Assembly (NCBI RefSeq): GCF_964340395.1
Contig: NC_135559.1
Location: 12,328,759 to 12,392,758 of the forward strand
Length of the DNA: 64,000 nt
From: Glandiceps talaboti
Lineage: Eukaryota > Hemichordata > Enteropneusta > Spengelidae
Direction: 5' to 3'
The notes under the pieces were generated by a model, which was not told where the DNA came from, ran no database searches, and worked only from the letters and a program-made list of their open reading frames with translations. The position numbers and the translations under genes were made by a program. Within the stretch, counting starts at the first letter, position 1; each line of letters starts with the position of its first letter. Below, piece by piece: positions 1-11,180 of the stretch.

Positions 1-227
1 ACACACACACACACACACACACATACATACATACATACATACACACATACATACATACACACATACATACATACATACATACATACATACATACATACAT
101 ACATACATACATACATACATACATACACACATACATACACACATACACACATACACACATACACACATACATACATACATACATACATACATACACACAT
201 ACATACATACATACATACATACATACA
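1..227. repeat. (CA)n/(CATA)n microsatellite
   Basis: Uninterrupted CA then CATA units with CACA interruptions from the window edge to about 227. Simple sequence; no coding meaning. Confidence 0.95.
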
Positions 228-1353
228 GAACTCAGTACTAGATGTATGTTATTAGTCTTAACTTAAAACTATGGTTTATACATATAATAACTCAGTTGTA
301 TTTTGGCGTATAGAAACTTTATTAGTGACAAAGAATGTCTTGGCAGTGTCACATGAAACTAGTTATAATAAGTGAGATTACATCAGTGCAAGTGATATTT
401 TATCTATGACCTTATCCTGCGATTAGCACATGTGAAACAGTTTCAATTCCTGAGACATACTTTCTATCACTTTTTTAAAATAATTCTATGTCAACATTAA
501 CATTTTACTTATATACTTATAACATTAGCCTATTCCATTGTAGCATTCTTTAATATCTTTATTACACTTATGTACCCAAATAGAATTGTCAATTTTCTAT
601 AAGTTTGTAACAAAGCTACATCTTATTTTATCTCATCTAATACTTATTAGATGGTATTATTTTGTTATTGTCAGGTCTTGGACCATACATGTATGTATGC
701 ATGTGTCTTTTTTGCACAGTTCTGGCAATATTCTTATGTAGTTCTCTCTGGGCAATTGAGCAAGAGAGTCTACCCTTCATAATATTTGAGAATCCTCGTG
801 GTTCAACTAAAATCATACTCCAAACTGCTTCATTTTGTATAAACTAGTACCAAACATTCACCAGATCCTAGATAGCCTCCCTATTCCCAGTCTCCTACTG
901 ACAGCAACAGGAGACCCTAGTCAAAATAGCAACTAAATAATGACTACATTTTGGCTGTAAACTGGCTGCAGTGGCCGTTTCTTGGTTGAAATAGCAGAGT
1001 ATGCACTGGTCCTTCAGCTATCATATTATTGTCTTTCTCATTCTTTTGAATCTATTCATACTCCCCATTGACATGATTTACATAAAGGATATTATTGTAT
1101 TGAAAACATTCTGATATCGTGACTCACATAGGTTTAAAATTTCCTGATTCTGTTTCAAGTTATTGATGCGATTAGTCACAAAAATTCACCAGTCGTTTAA
1201 CACAGTATGATGTTTTACATTAGGAAAATATGAATTCATATATAGTTTCATTTATGAATTGACTGAGAGAAATATTTCACATTTCCATTCATGTATCTAA
1301 TATTCCCACTCACTTTTTAATTTTTCCTGTCATTTTGTGTGTGTTCCCAACAG
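228..1353 (+). other. Non-coding DNA, probably intron or upstream region of the Mab-21-like gene
   Basis: AT-rich sequence with no coding pattern I recognise. A short open frame at 662-847 has no family resemblance. The stretch ends in a pyrimidine-rich tract and a good splice acceptor (TTCCCAACAG, ending at 1353) just before the Mab-21-like coding exon, so at least its 3' part is probably an intron, with a 5' non-coding exon further upstream that I cannot locate. Confidence 0.5.
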
Positions 1354-1406
1354 ATGAAGAGATAATACAACTGTGGAATTCTTCAAGAACCTTGAAAATA
1401 ATCATC

Positions 1407-3404
1407 ATGGCTGGAATGAGGAATATCGAAGGATTGAATGAGATGTTACTGCAGTGGGATAAAGAATGTGTACGACGTATACTTGGACGACCTCTGGCAC
1501 AGAAGGCGCCAAAGTTTATTGGACCAGAAGGAGTTATGGTACATGTGTTTGTTGAGTATCTGTGTTCGTATATACTCCAAGAGGCTGCTAAAATGGACTC
1601 AAGATTTGAACTCCAGGAGTTACAACGATGTGGAAACTTCTTTGAAGGTAGTAATGTAGACGTCCCAGCAGAACTGAACTATCTTGTCATTTTGAAGAAA
1701 CTCGGACCTGAAGTTTGTTTCTTTGAAGATGTTGAGTTTAGTGACAATGGCAAATGTAAGATCAGAGTTACTGACAGAGCTACACAGCTGGAATGGGGTG
1801 GCTGCCTGAGTACAGATGGATTTCTGAAGTCCAAGGAGCTTTCAAACTGCTTTACAACATGTGTACAGAACTTTGTCATGTTACAATTGAATTCCCATCC
1901 ACCACAGATCTCTGGCCTGCTATCTCATTCAGAACTTCCATTCATAACAGAATGTGTTTGGAGTGACCGTGGGCTAAAACTGACAATCACGTGTCCTGTA
2001 CTCACAGGACTATCCTGGAAAATGAACTGTGTGATAGTAAACTTGATGCCAAGTGTGAAGTTTCCAGGATGGCCAAGTTCTGCAGATTTTCCCGAGAGAA
2101 TCAACAAGTCTCATCCCCTGTATAGCAGCTTTGTGGAGGCAGCTTCCAGAGGATTTTGTGTCATCCCAGCAAACACTACATCAGAAGCACACACAGAAGC
2201 AGATCATGATGATTTAGTTTGGCAAGCTTCGATGTCTTCAGTTGCAACACATGTTATGGGTATTTCGTCTCTGCAGCTAACTTGCAACTCCTGTCTTAGA
2301 TTGCTGTTAATGGTAACTGGTAAATTTGAAGAACCTAATCTTATTGAAGAGACTTTTGTCGGTCTTTCAATAATGTTAAATTCTGCCATCTCGGCAGAAA
2401 TAATTAAGAATGTAATTCTCTTTGAAATAGAGAACATTCAAGATTCAACTGCCTGGTTACCAAGTAAGACAGCGAGTAGGGTACTCAGTGTGGTGTCATA
2501 CCTAAAGAAAGCATTACAAGAAGGATCATCCTTGCGAGATTATGTCTTCCCTGGCCTGCTTCGCTCTTCTGAAATGGGAAATACTACAGACCGTGTGAGA
2601 AGCTTGGAAGCCTTAGAACAACAACTGAAAGAAACGGTGCACTTAGATTTCAAACAGATCAATCAAGTTGAGATCCAGGAAGAGCTCCTCACAAGATTGC
2701 AATCTGATGAACGAGTGCAGAAATATTTGGAGCATAGGAGAGCTAGAGATTTCCCCGAACATGTTGCTGGAGCATGGCAGCTTTTGGCAGAATCTGACAA
2801 TTTAGCACACAAGGTGTATGAGAGAGAACCCAGGATAAACATATTGATGTCTGCTGTGCAATTTACCGAAGCTGAGACTGCCTACAAGATGATTATGCTG
2901 TGTGAACTTTATAGACAGTGTTTGTTGAATGATCCAAGCCCAGTCCAGTCACTGCGAACTGGTTTGCGGCGTGCCCGACAATGTTTGTCATACAGCAATC
3001 AATCATCAGTCTTGGAGGATTTGGATCCATTTGTAGAAGATGCTCTTTGGTATGCCGCATTCTCCTCAGCTTTCCATTCCGGTATGACTCCTCATGCTGC
3101 AATTGCTCACCAGCCATTACCGGCATATTCCCAACCACCTCAAACACACACAGATAGCTGGAATGGAGGAGATGGGTCAGCATACCATGACGATGCCTAT
3201 TACAGGAGTGGTCCAGATGGAGCAAATTTCGACAATACTGGAAATGATTATAATGACGGAATCCATGGAGAGTCACATAATGATGATTGCTGCAACTGTT
3301 GTGATGGAGATGGAGATGGAATTGGCAATTGTTGTGACTGCAACTGCAATTGTGATGGCTGCGACTGTGATTGCAGTGATTGTGGAGACTGTGTCATTAT
3401 GTAA
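1407..3404 (+). CDS. Mab-21/cGAS-like nucleotidyltransferase-fold protein with CaaX C-terminus
   Basis: A 665-residue protein in one exon. I start it at ATG 1407 (context ATCATCATGG), because an in-frame ATG at 1335 lies upstream of a splice acceptor ending at 1353. Residues ~75-225 fit the Mab-21/cGAS nucleotidyltransferase core: a Gly-Ser pair at 81-82, E89-L-N91 where family enzymes have E-x-D, and VNLMPSVKFPGWP (211-223) where the third Asp is usual but N212 stands. Residues ~270-385 match the C-terminal helical half (VWQAS; SAEIIKNVILFE; ending DYVFPGLL at 378-385). Residues 390-560 are helical and unrecognised; 560-625 is low-complexity, rich in P, H, N, D and Y. Residues 625-665 hold 14 Cys among Asp, Asn and Gly and end in CVIM, a canonical prenylation box, so membrane attachment is likely. 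Known relatives sense nucleic acids and make cyclic dinucleotides, or are inactive developmental factors; with Asn at two metal sites I favour an inactive or altered enzyme. Family call firm, function open. Confidence 0.85.
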   Translation: MAGMRNIEGLNEMLLQWDKECVRRILGRPLAQKAPKFIGPEGVMVHVFVEYLCSYILQEAAKMDSRFELQELQRCGNFFEGSNVDVPAELNYLVILKKLGPEVCFFEDVEFSDNGKCKIRVTDRATQLEWGGCLSTDGFLKSKELSNCFTTCVQNFVMLQLNSHPPQISGLLSHSELPFITECVWSDRGLKLTITCPVLTGLSWKMNCVIVNLMPSVKFPGWPSSADFPERINKSHPLYSSFVEAASRGFCVIPANTTSEAHTEADHDDLVWQASMSSVATHVMGISSLQLTCNSCLRLLLMVTGKFEEPNLIEETFVGLSIMLNSAISAEIIKNVILFEIENIQDSTAWLPSKTASRVLSVVSYLKKALQEGSSLRDYVFPGLLRSSEMGNTTDRVRSLEALEQQLKETVHLDFKQINQVEIQEELLTRLQSDERVQKYLEHRRARDFPEHVAGAWQLLAESDNLAHKVYEREPRINILMSAVQFTEAETAYKMIMLCELYRQCLLNDPSPVQSLRTGLRRARQCLSYSNQSSVLEDLDPFVEDALWYAAFSSAFHSGMTPHAAIAHQPLPAYSQPPQTHTDSWNGGDGSAYHDDAYYRSGPDGANFDNTGNDYNDGIHGESHNDDCCNCCDGDGDGIGNCCDCNCNCDGCDCDCSDCGDCVIM

Positions 3405-3762
3405 TTAACATTATGAAAGCAATAGTGGTTGCTATGGTTTATAACTACTATTGTCATGACAACTCATCATATTGATGTATGATTTCCTAAAACATAATTA
3501 CTTATAAATACCAATTTCTATCAGCAATAGTAGTTGCTATGGTAACAACTTCAGTAGTTATTATTTTACTGTTTTTATGACAGCTGTTATTTTCACATTA
3601 TGGTTTATCGATTCTTATGATTTCCAATACAACATGTACATATCAATATGTATTTAATATCAGCTCAAGTCCACATTTATACTGAGTTAAAATTGCTGAA
3701 ACATTTGCAAATTTACTAACAACAGCATGTGAAAAACAAATTTAATAAAAATGAAAAATCCA
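3405..3762 (+). other. Probable 3' UTR of the Mab-21-like gene
   Basis: Follows the stop codon directly. It contains two similar ~30-bp segments around 3416-3445 and 3520-3549, each with AGCAATAG followed by GTTGCTATGG. AATAAA at 3744-3749 is a plausible polyadenylation signal, just before a MITE. Confidence 0.5.
3533..3546 (+). promoter_or_regulatory. X-box (RFX-type) palindrome GTTGCTATGGTAAC
   Basis: The 14-mer fits the RFX X-box consensus RYYNYYATRRNRAC at every position. It sits in the presumed 3' UTR of the Mab-21-like gene, so it may be a chance match or serve something other than that promoter. A weaker relative lies about 105 bp upstream. Confidence 0.3.
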
Positions 3763-4112
3763 TTAAAGTGGCCATATGGATGAGGATTTTGTATTTATTT
3801 TGGATTTTGTATTTATTTTGGACTTTTCATTCATGAAACAATTTTATCATGGCTTCGTACTTGAAAAAATCAACGTGAAAAAACATATGTCAAGTCCTTG
3901 TTTGCAAATCAATAAATTGCCAAACACTAACAAACGTACACTAACAAACATTTTATACGTTAGTTTATTTTTTCGCACTGTACGGCGTTACAACACAGAC
4001 TTGGTGTGTGTAGTTTAACATTGATTTGTCATGCAGGAAGTCATGATAAAATTGTTTTATAAAATAAAAATCCAAAATAAATACCCAATCCTCATCCATA
4101 TTGCCACTTTAA
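3763..4112. mobile_element. TTAA-flanked MITE, copy 1
   Basis: Terminal inverted repeats begin AGTGGCCATATGGATGAGG and are mirrored at the right end (CCTCATCCATATTGCCACT). TTAA lies at each end (3763-3766 and 4109-4112), as expected for a piggyBac-type target duplication. No coding capacity. A second copy is at 5428-5762. Confidence 0.75.
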
Positions 4113-4222
4113 AAAATGTTTACATCCAAAGGATATGATCTGTTTTTGATATTTTCTGAATGGTAGTGGAGTATTTCACTCTAAAATTATAAATTTGTAA
4201 ATCGAATAAAAGTAGCAGTACT

Positions 4223-4717
4223 ATTGGATGCAATCTGATTAAAATCTGATGTAGTGTTCATGTCAAATTCTTTTTGGCTGTTACATTTACTGTCGTTTGT
4301 TCTTTTGTGAGTGCCCGTTACACACATCTGACACAATACCACAGGTATTCCTGAACCCAGTCTCATACTTACAAGTAGCCAAACAGAATCCATCTTACAA
4401 GATAACACTCAACATTCAAAATTGAAGGAAAGAGAACCACCAAACAATAACGATAACATTGTTGTCTTTGCTCTGTGCTCGTGCTCTTTTCAAACAAAGT
4501 GCTCTGAAGTACTGTACCCATATGTTTTGGCCCATTACGCATTTTCATTGGTTAAGTGAATTCACTCGGCGCTCGCATGTGGCTCAGGAAAACCTATAGT
4601 ATTGTGTCAGATTATGTAACGAGAGCTCGCAAAAGAACAAGTGACAGTAAATGCAACAGCCAAAGAGAAATCATGACATGTACACTACATTGGATTTTAT
4701 TCAGATTGAATTGGATG
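4223..4717. mobile_element. Foldback/MITE with ~110-bp arms and 8-bp target duplication
   Basis: Left arm starts CAATCTGATTAAAATC at 4231; the right arm ends in its imperfect complement at 4709. The arms stay complementary through the 'TTTGGCTGTT...TTTACTGTC' section. The 8-mer ATTGGATG flanks both ends (4223-4230, 4710-4717). The terminal motif is shared with the element at 23095-24226, so they are one family. An 8-bp duplication suits hAT or P superfamilies; no transposase is visible. Confidence 0.7.
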
Positions 4718-5427
4718 GTGGAATAAGATGTTGGAGTGTTATTTTTTTAAACTCCACATTGCATTTGCCAAAATGTGCCATAGTTACCAAATATATGTAT
4801 ATATTAAATTTCAAGAAGCATACTTTTCTTATCAGATGAGGTAATGTTTGATGTGATAAATTAATAAAGTCCAAAGGTCAAAGCCCACATCCTTTCTAAA
4901 CAGGTTAGAGATTAAGTTGCACTAATACTTGTAACCAAGAAATATTGGCATATCTAGTGAACATCATTTATTTATAATATATCTAGAATTATGTGTAACT
5001 ATTTGAAAATATATACTGTGATTTCATTTTGGTAATGGTGTAGTGTTATTTTTGAAGGCGATTTACACATTTACAAGCTTGCAATTCAATTTATCCTAGA
5101 GAGGCTGATAGAATAAAAGTGTTATAGAGAAAAAGGGACTTTCATTTTGTTATTTGACATGTGTCCTAATGTACACAATGACAACTCAATATTTATGCAG
5201 GCCATTTATTTTTCAATAATGTTAGATGAAACATTTTTGTTTTACTGATGTATAGAATAATGTGACGTAATTAACATATTTTTAAACATTTTTTAAAGCA
5301 GACAATTTTTATATTGCGATACGTATGATTTTGATAAATATGAAAATATTGATAATGATCTTTTTATCTTGTTTCCTCTTAAGGAATATCGCAAGACAAT
5401 ATTCATAACAGTAATATGTTTCTTGTA
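4718..5427. other. AT-rich spacer, nothing recognised
   Basis: No coding pattern, tandem repeat or paired inverted repeat that I could see. Confidence 0.5.
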
Positions 5428-5762
5428 TTAAAGTGGTCATATGGATGAGGATTGGGTATCTATTTTGGATTTTTAATTTTATCATGGCTTCCTACTTGAA
5501 AAATTGATGTGAAACAACATATACCATGTCTGTGTTTGCAACTCAATACATCGCAAAAAGTGTAAAATGTTTGTTATTGTATGTATAATAACAAAGATTT
5601 GACACATTTATTAATCTTTTACAATTGATTAAGTTACAAACAAGGACTTGGTATATATATGTTGTTTCACATTGATTTTTCAAGTAGGAAGCCATGATAA
5701 AATTGTTTCATAAATCAACAATCCAAAATAGATACCCAATCCTCATCCATATGGCCACTTTA
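5428..5762. mobile_element. TTAA-flanked MITE, copy 2
   Basis: Same family as 3763-4112, with longer intact arms: the terminal AGTGGYCATATGGATGAGG is followed by a section reading ATCATGGCTTCCTACTTG on the left that returns as its complement at 5680-5700. TTAA lies at 5428-5431 and 5759-5762. A partial arm of the same family is at 19676-19715. Confidence 0.8.
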
Positions 5763-6265
5763 ATACAGTCTAAAAGTATGTCAAGTAATCAAATCGTTAA
5801 CATTTTTAATACCATTGAAGAATGTGTTCGGAATGAGAAAAATATTAAAATGATTTTGATGACAAAGAATAAACTTTTGGTAGTTTGACCACTTTGATTG
5901 ATAGCGCCCTCAACATGTGTAGTATGACCATTCTGGCATGTAGTTCCTCACATTTGTGATATATAGTGCCATCTAGGTGATGTAAAACAAAAAAAAGTAA
6001 ACAAAAATGTCCAAGATGACAAGGCTCTTTACAGCACCATCCAAAACGCACACATTTCCTTGCTTCAGCAGAAATTTGTGCTCTAGATGGCTTCATTGCA
6101 AGAATGAGAATGCTTGATTGATCAACACAAGTATGTTTTGAGAATGATCGATATAAAAACCAGTAACAACGTAATTAACACCATGCAGAACATACGTATC
6201 AATCAATCAATAAAACTATTATCAAAATTGTGATTCCGACACTTTTCCCACCCACCAACATTTTC
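5763..6265. other. Spacer, nothing recognised
   Basis: AT-rich, no supported feature. Confidence 0.45.
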
Positions 6266-6325
6266 AGCACAACTGAACTGATTAGGTTCAGTATTGCTAT
6301 AGGCATGGTGCGGTGTCTGTCTGTC

Positions 6326-6376
<51 letters not shown>

Positions 6377-7452
6377 CAGATTGCCTTGGTATTTGGTGGG
6401 GAGGTTACTGTTGTTGGCTAGTTGGGAAATTGTTCAAAGCAAAATGATCGCAACACAGGGCCTGTGAACAATTTCCCAACTGGTATGTGATTTGGGTCTG
6501 ACTTTAAAATGTCATTTTTGGTCATAAAACTTAAACTCCAAAACTACTGGGCAGATTGGTCTTAAATTAGGTGGGAACATTTTAGGGGTTTGTAAATTAA
6601 GATTAGTTCATGACATGATGATTCCATCAGTAATATGCAAATTAGGGGTAAAAATGTGTAGTTTTGGTCAAGAATCTGTAATTCCAAAACTACCAAGCAG
6701 ATTGGGCTGAAATTTAATGGGGATGCATCTGGCGTGTATAGATAAATGACTTTTAAGTATATAATGATCTCATCAGTGATATGCAAATGAGGTGTAAAAA
6801 CGTAAATTTTGGTCCAAAACTGTTATCTCAAAAAACACTTGGTGAATGAGACTGAAACTTGGTGAGGTTTCTGGAAGTGTTATTCTGCAGAATTTCTTCA
6901 AACATTTTGACACAACTGGCCCTAGCAACCACGACCACGCCCTTAGCAACAACTAAATGGCAGTATATTTTTGTCAAATAACAACATCATCTGGTAGGCA
7001 AGTGAGTAAACATTCAAACATTGTATGCAAATATCCCTAGCAACCATGAACACGCCCATAACAAAAGACAAACAGGAGTGTATTTCACAAAGATAACAAC
7101 AGGAATTCTTAGACAAGTGAACAAACATTCAAAAAGTGTATGCAAATATGCATACAACAAAACAACGCCCATGGCAACAGACAAATGGTCACATATATTG
7201 CAAAGATAACAACATGGATTAATAGACAAGTGAATAAACATTCAAAAAGTGTATGTAAATGTGCCTATCAACAGGACCACGCCCATAGCAACAGCTAAAT
7301 AATCACGTATATTGCAAAGATATCAACAGGATTGGATAGGCAACTGTGTAGTCATTCAGCAAATGAACACCTATACCTAGCATGGATCATTATGTGGGTA
7401 AACATTGTTAAAAACGGTACAGTTGTGCTACAACGCCATTGGCGCTATTTTT
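6266..7452. repeat. Element Y copy 1: interspersed repeat with ~113-bp tandem units
   Basis: Begins AGCACAACTGAACTGAT, then (TCTG)n(GT)n at 6313-6375, then two related segments with ATATGCAAAT, then about four tandem units of roughly 113-115 bp (6920-7330) built on 'ACCACGCCCATAGCAACAG', and ends CTACAACGCCATTGGCG. A second copy with more units lies at 11923-12917, and degenerate ends of it occur in the upstream blocks of later gene copies (31.6, 41.4 and 43.2 kb). Confidence 0.75.
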
Positions 7453-8160
7453 TACTCTAAAACGAGTGCTGGGTTCGCTTTAGGGAAGAATCAGACGGTG
7501 CCACCAACGTCGAGATGTTCCTATCGGCGTTTTTATTGCATGTACATATAATGAGTTTTCATTCTACTACAGCGAAATAAAAACAAAGAGTTTTTTTTAT
7601 TGATTATCAATCACGGTCAGAAGAAAAGAAACTAACGCTGGCAGGAATTCAGTCTTCAAGTTGTGAAAATACACAATCTAAAAGGGGAACGCCACTCCAA
7701 GAAATAATGGCATTTTCATAGACTTTTGGTTCCAGAGAGTCGTCAGTTCTATAGTCTCGGTTACCCAGACTCTCGTCGTTGAGGGCATCAACCTAGGGGG
7801 GGGGGGGGGTTATGCCGTCGATGGCGAAAGTCTGGGTAATCGAGAATACACCAGTTCATGATTTTACATTACAAAAGAATTCAAGCTATTACCAAGAAAC
7901 ACAGTTGACCACTGTCCATGACTCCTGAATGCTTACGATTTAGGCTCTCAAGTGATGAACAGAACTTAAAGGATTATTTTTAAAAAGCGAAAACGTCATT
8001 TAAATTTGTATGTCTGGCAAAGAATATCAATCTACAAAATAAACAGAAGCAGAAGTTATTTGCCAAACAAATTCCCAGAAAATTTCTAAAAATTGGTACG
8101 TAGTCTGAGACGAACATCTATGTCATCGTATGGTATTATATGGGGGCCCGTTCTGGTCAC
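7453..8160. other. Spacer with a G-run
   Basis: No gene seen. A homopolymeric G run lies at about 7797-7810, flanked by short complementary segments (TCGTTGAGGGCATCAACC / GCCGTCGATGGCGA). Confidence 0.4.
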
Positions 8161-8161
8161 A

Positions 8162-8560
8162 ATTATGTAAAATGTGCTAGAATTAATTTAATGTAGTCTA
8201 GAATTAATTTTTATAATGACTGCAATTAATATTATGCACTCCTTGAATTAATTAAATGTGTTTTCAATTAATTTCATGTCGAATAGAATCAATTTTTATA
8301 TTAACTGCAATTAATATTATGTATTCCTTGAATTAATTAAATGTGTTTTGATTAATTTATGCACTGTAATTAATTTAATGTATTCCTTGAATTAATTAAA
8401 TGTGTTTCCGATTAATTGTATATACTGGTCTTAATTTTATGTAGTCTAGAATTAGTTTTATGTATTCCTGGAATTAATTTCATGTTGTCTAGTATTAATT
8501 TTGTGTATGTGCTGAATTAATTTTGTGTATGTGTCGAATTAATTTTATGTATGTGCTTTA
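8162..8560. repeat. AATTAATT-based minisatellite, ~28-30-bp units
   Basis: About 14 degenerate units, each centred on the palindrome AATTAATT with spacers such as TTATGTATTCCTTG. The unit is itself partly palindromic, so both strands look alike. AT content is extreme. Confidence 0.7.
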
Positions 8561-9230
8561 TGTATCTTGCAGTGTTTCATTTGTTCGATACATTGTTATG
8601 ATATGAGTAACATCCAAATGTTTTACCCAAGACAGTTTTACTATGTTTACATTTTATGTTGATAAATTGTTAAAATACCCCATGTACCTACTTCGTACTA
8701 TTGAAAGGTCACTATATTGTGTAAAATTTATTGGAACATTTAAGAGAATATCATGTTGGAATGTCGAACGAAACTCGTACACACTGCGCTGGTAGGTTTG
8801 GACACAGGCCAAAAGAGTGATACCAGTCTCCTCTTCTACGGGTGACTCGTTTGTTTTAGCAAGGTTGCCTTCTGACGCAAGAAAAAAAAACTTGACGTAA
8901 GTACAATTGATTTTAATGTTAGTTTCTGATTTTATGAAGGTTTATGTTATTATCAAAGATTAGACCTGAATGTTTTGGTAAAATTTCGTTTGTATGAAGA
9001 TGACCACATCACGTTTATTATAACAGGGTATAATCACCAAAAATCTAGCCATACTATTAATGAGGGTGAGGTAGTATTAGATAAACTCACGTACAGTACT
9101 AGTGTACAACAAAAATCACGAAACATGAAAATAATATGTTGGTTGGCTAGGCAACATCTTACTAACAGTAAATGTCAAATTCTCAGTTATAGCTATCATA
9201 TATGATATACCGCTTAATTTTTTATTGTTT
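8561..9230. other. Spacer, nothing recognised
   Basis: No gene, repeat or paired structure that I could support. The open frame at 8975-9205 has no family resemblance. Confidence 0.4.
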
Positions 9231-9234
9231 TGCC

Positions 9235-9926
9235 AAACTACAAGAAATCTGAAGTTTGCATACTTAGGATATTGCCTAATTACTGAATATCATTACTTAT
9301 GCAAATTAATCATCTGGCTTTATAGGACACAGGCAATTTGTTATCATCAATCTGTGTATCAAATTATATGGAATTTGAAACTTGTATCCTCAAATCATTC
9401 AATTAATTATACAACTTACTGATTACAAATAAAAACTATACCAGTAAACTAAATCAATGCATGTACCAAAGTGTATTAAATTTGAAGTGTAAATTCTTAA
9501 AATATAACCTAATTACTGAAAGTCATTAATTATGCAAATTAAATATTACAGCTATTAGTTACATTAACAAGCATTTTAGAACACGTCCGCATTGCTATAC
9601 TTGATGTATGTACCAAATTATATTGATTTTGAAGTGTAACTTCTTCTGAAAATCATTGATTATGCAAATGCTTCATTAAAATTAAGTTACATCAATAAAC
9701 TTTATGAGACACGTGCACTTCTATCATGAATGTATGAACTGAATTATGTAGAACATGAAGCTAGCACTCTTCAGATATAGCTTAATTACTGAAAATGATT
9801 AATTATGCAAATGACTCATTCAAACTAAGAGCTACATCAATAAGCTTTTCAGGACATGTAAGTGCTTTGTTATGTTTGAAGAATGAACAAAATTATATTG
9901 CATATGTACATTCACACATATGAAAG
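9235..9926. repeat. Degenerate ~130-160-bp tandem repeat carrying ATTATGCAAAT
   Basis: Four to five diverged units, each with CTAATTACTGA followed by ATTATGCAAAT and then a segment like ACATCAATAAGC...GGACA. An inverted relative of one unit (CATTTGCATAG...GGTAATTAGGTGATATC) sits in the downstream blocks of gene copies 2 and 3 (39.15 and 53.1 kb). Confidence 0.6.
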
Positions 9927-10985
9927 GTCGGAGGAAAAGGTTGGAAGTTCACTAAACCTTGCCCCTTTACCCTTTGTCCTTATCCACTGTCTGTGCACAA
10001 TCGCAGTATCACGAACCGTGATCGTTAAACTGTCGTCAAAGTAACAATGTGAGAAATTAAAGTGTTTTGTTTGTTAAACTTATTGATTTTTCAAATAATG
10101 AACTCCAGTTCACCTGACCAAGGTAGGGCAAATACAATGGAAACCATAAGAGTTGAAACAAACCGTCGTCTGATTCAACAAAATTCTTATTGACATTCCT
10201 ACATTTTATATTAGTATGGCTCTTACTAGAATTGTTTAAATCGTATCGCCTGGCAAGACGAAAATTGAAGTGCAATTGTATGATACGGTACATTGTCATG
10301 CAACGATATGCTTGAAGAAAGTTCATATTGTTACAGTGTATATGATTTGACGATGACCTGCTAAGGTAATGGTAGCTCACACAAAAACAATGTAGTAATG
10401 TTAGTAAGATTTAATCGCGCCAGACGACGAGTCGTTTCTCTACACAATGGGCTAAAAAGTATTTGCCCTACTTTGTTCAGATGAACCGCAATTAATTATT
10501 TGACCAAAAAAATAAATAATTAACTTTTATTAGTCGTCGAAACTGCTGGTTCTCCTTATAACTACTATTACGGGCACTACGACAATAGGTTATAAACACA
10601 TGACTCATAATACTATTATAGTAACTAAAGAATTTATCACGTCATCGGCGCTAACAATCCTGGACATTCTCCAAACCATATATATATAACTCGAGCGTTT
10701 GTGAAGCTGAATAGTGCACGTATGAGGCAAATCCTATATGTCATTGCTGGCTGGCACAACCCGTGAGGAAGAACTACCTATAAACGAAGTTTTGATTCAA
10801 AACTAATATTACAGAAGTAAGTGAAATTCAGCTCTTTCCTTCAATCCTAGGTCTTTTGGAACCCTATGTCAATTGTCGTTAATATATTCCATTTCACGAA
10901 AGGTGTATTTAGAGGTCTAAACTTGGGTCTCTTTTGGTGTATTCTGAAGGTTCGGAATGCTAAAGGACTAGCTAAGTGTTTCTTT
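9927..10985 (+). promoter_or_regulatory. Conserved upstream block of gene copy 1 with putative 5' non-coding exon
   Basis: Aligns by eye with blocks upstream of the other three paralogues (31.7, 43.3 and 57.7 kb). Recognisable parts in order: AAGGTCGGA...AAGTTCAC; TTATTGATTTTTCAA; TCACGTCATCGG (CRE-like half site, ~10638); a TATA-like CCATATATATATAAC (~10676); and ACTACCTATAAACGAAG followed by a splice donor GAA|GTAAGTG at 10816/10817. I infer a 5' UTR exon ending at 10816, spliced to the exon that starts at 13358, 13 nt before the ATG. Confidence 0.5.
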
Positions 10986-11034
10986 GTCCCTGTCTCCCTG
11001 ATAATCCGTCCGTTTGTCTGCCCCTTAAGCTTTG

Positions 11035-11146
11035 TCTCTGTCTGTCTGTCTGTCTGTCTCTGTCTGTCTGTCTGTCTGTCTATCTGTATATCTGTCTGTC
11101 TGTCTATGTATGTATGTATGTATGTATGTATGTATGTATGTATGTA

Positions 11147-11177
<31 letters not shown>

Positions 11178-11180
11178 AGC
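11035..11180. repeat. (TCTG)n/(TATG)n microsatellite
   Basis: Compound simple repeat inside the presumed 5' intron of gene copy 1. Open frames over it are repeat artefacts. Confidence 0.95.

Noticed and set aside
662-847. 61-codon open frame with a hydrophobic start
   Set aside because: No family resemblance, lies in presumed intron, no splice context.
2893-3276. Minus-strand 127-codon frame under the Mab-21-like exon
   Set aside because: Antisense shadow of a long, family-supported coding exon.
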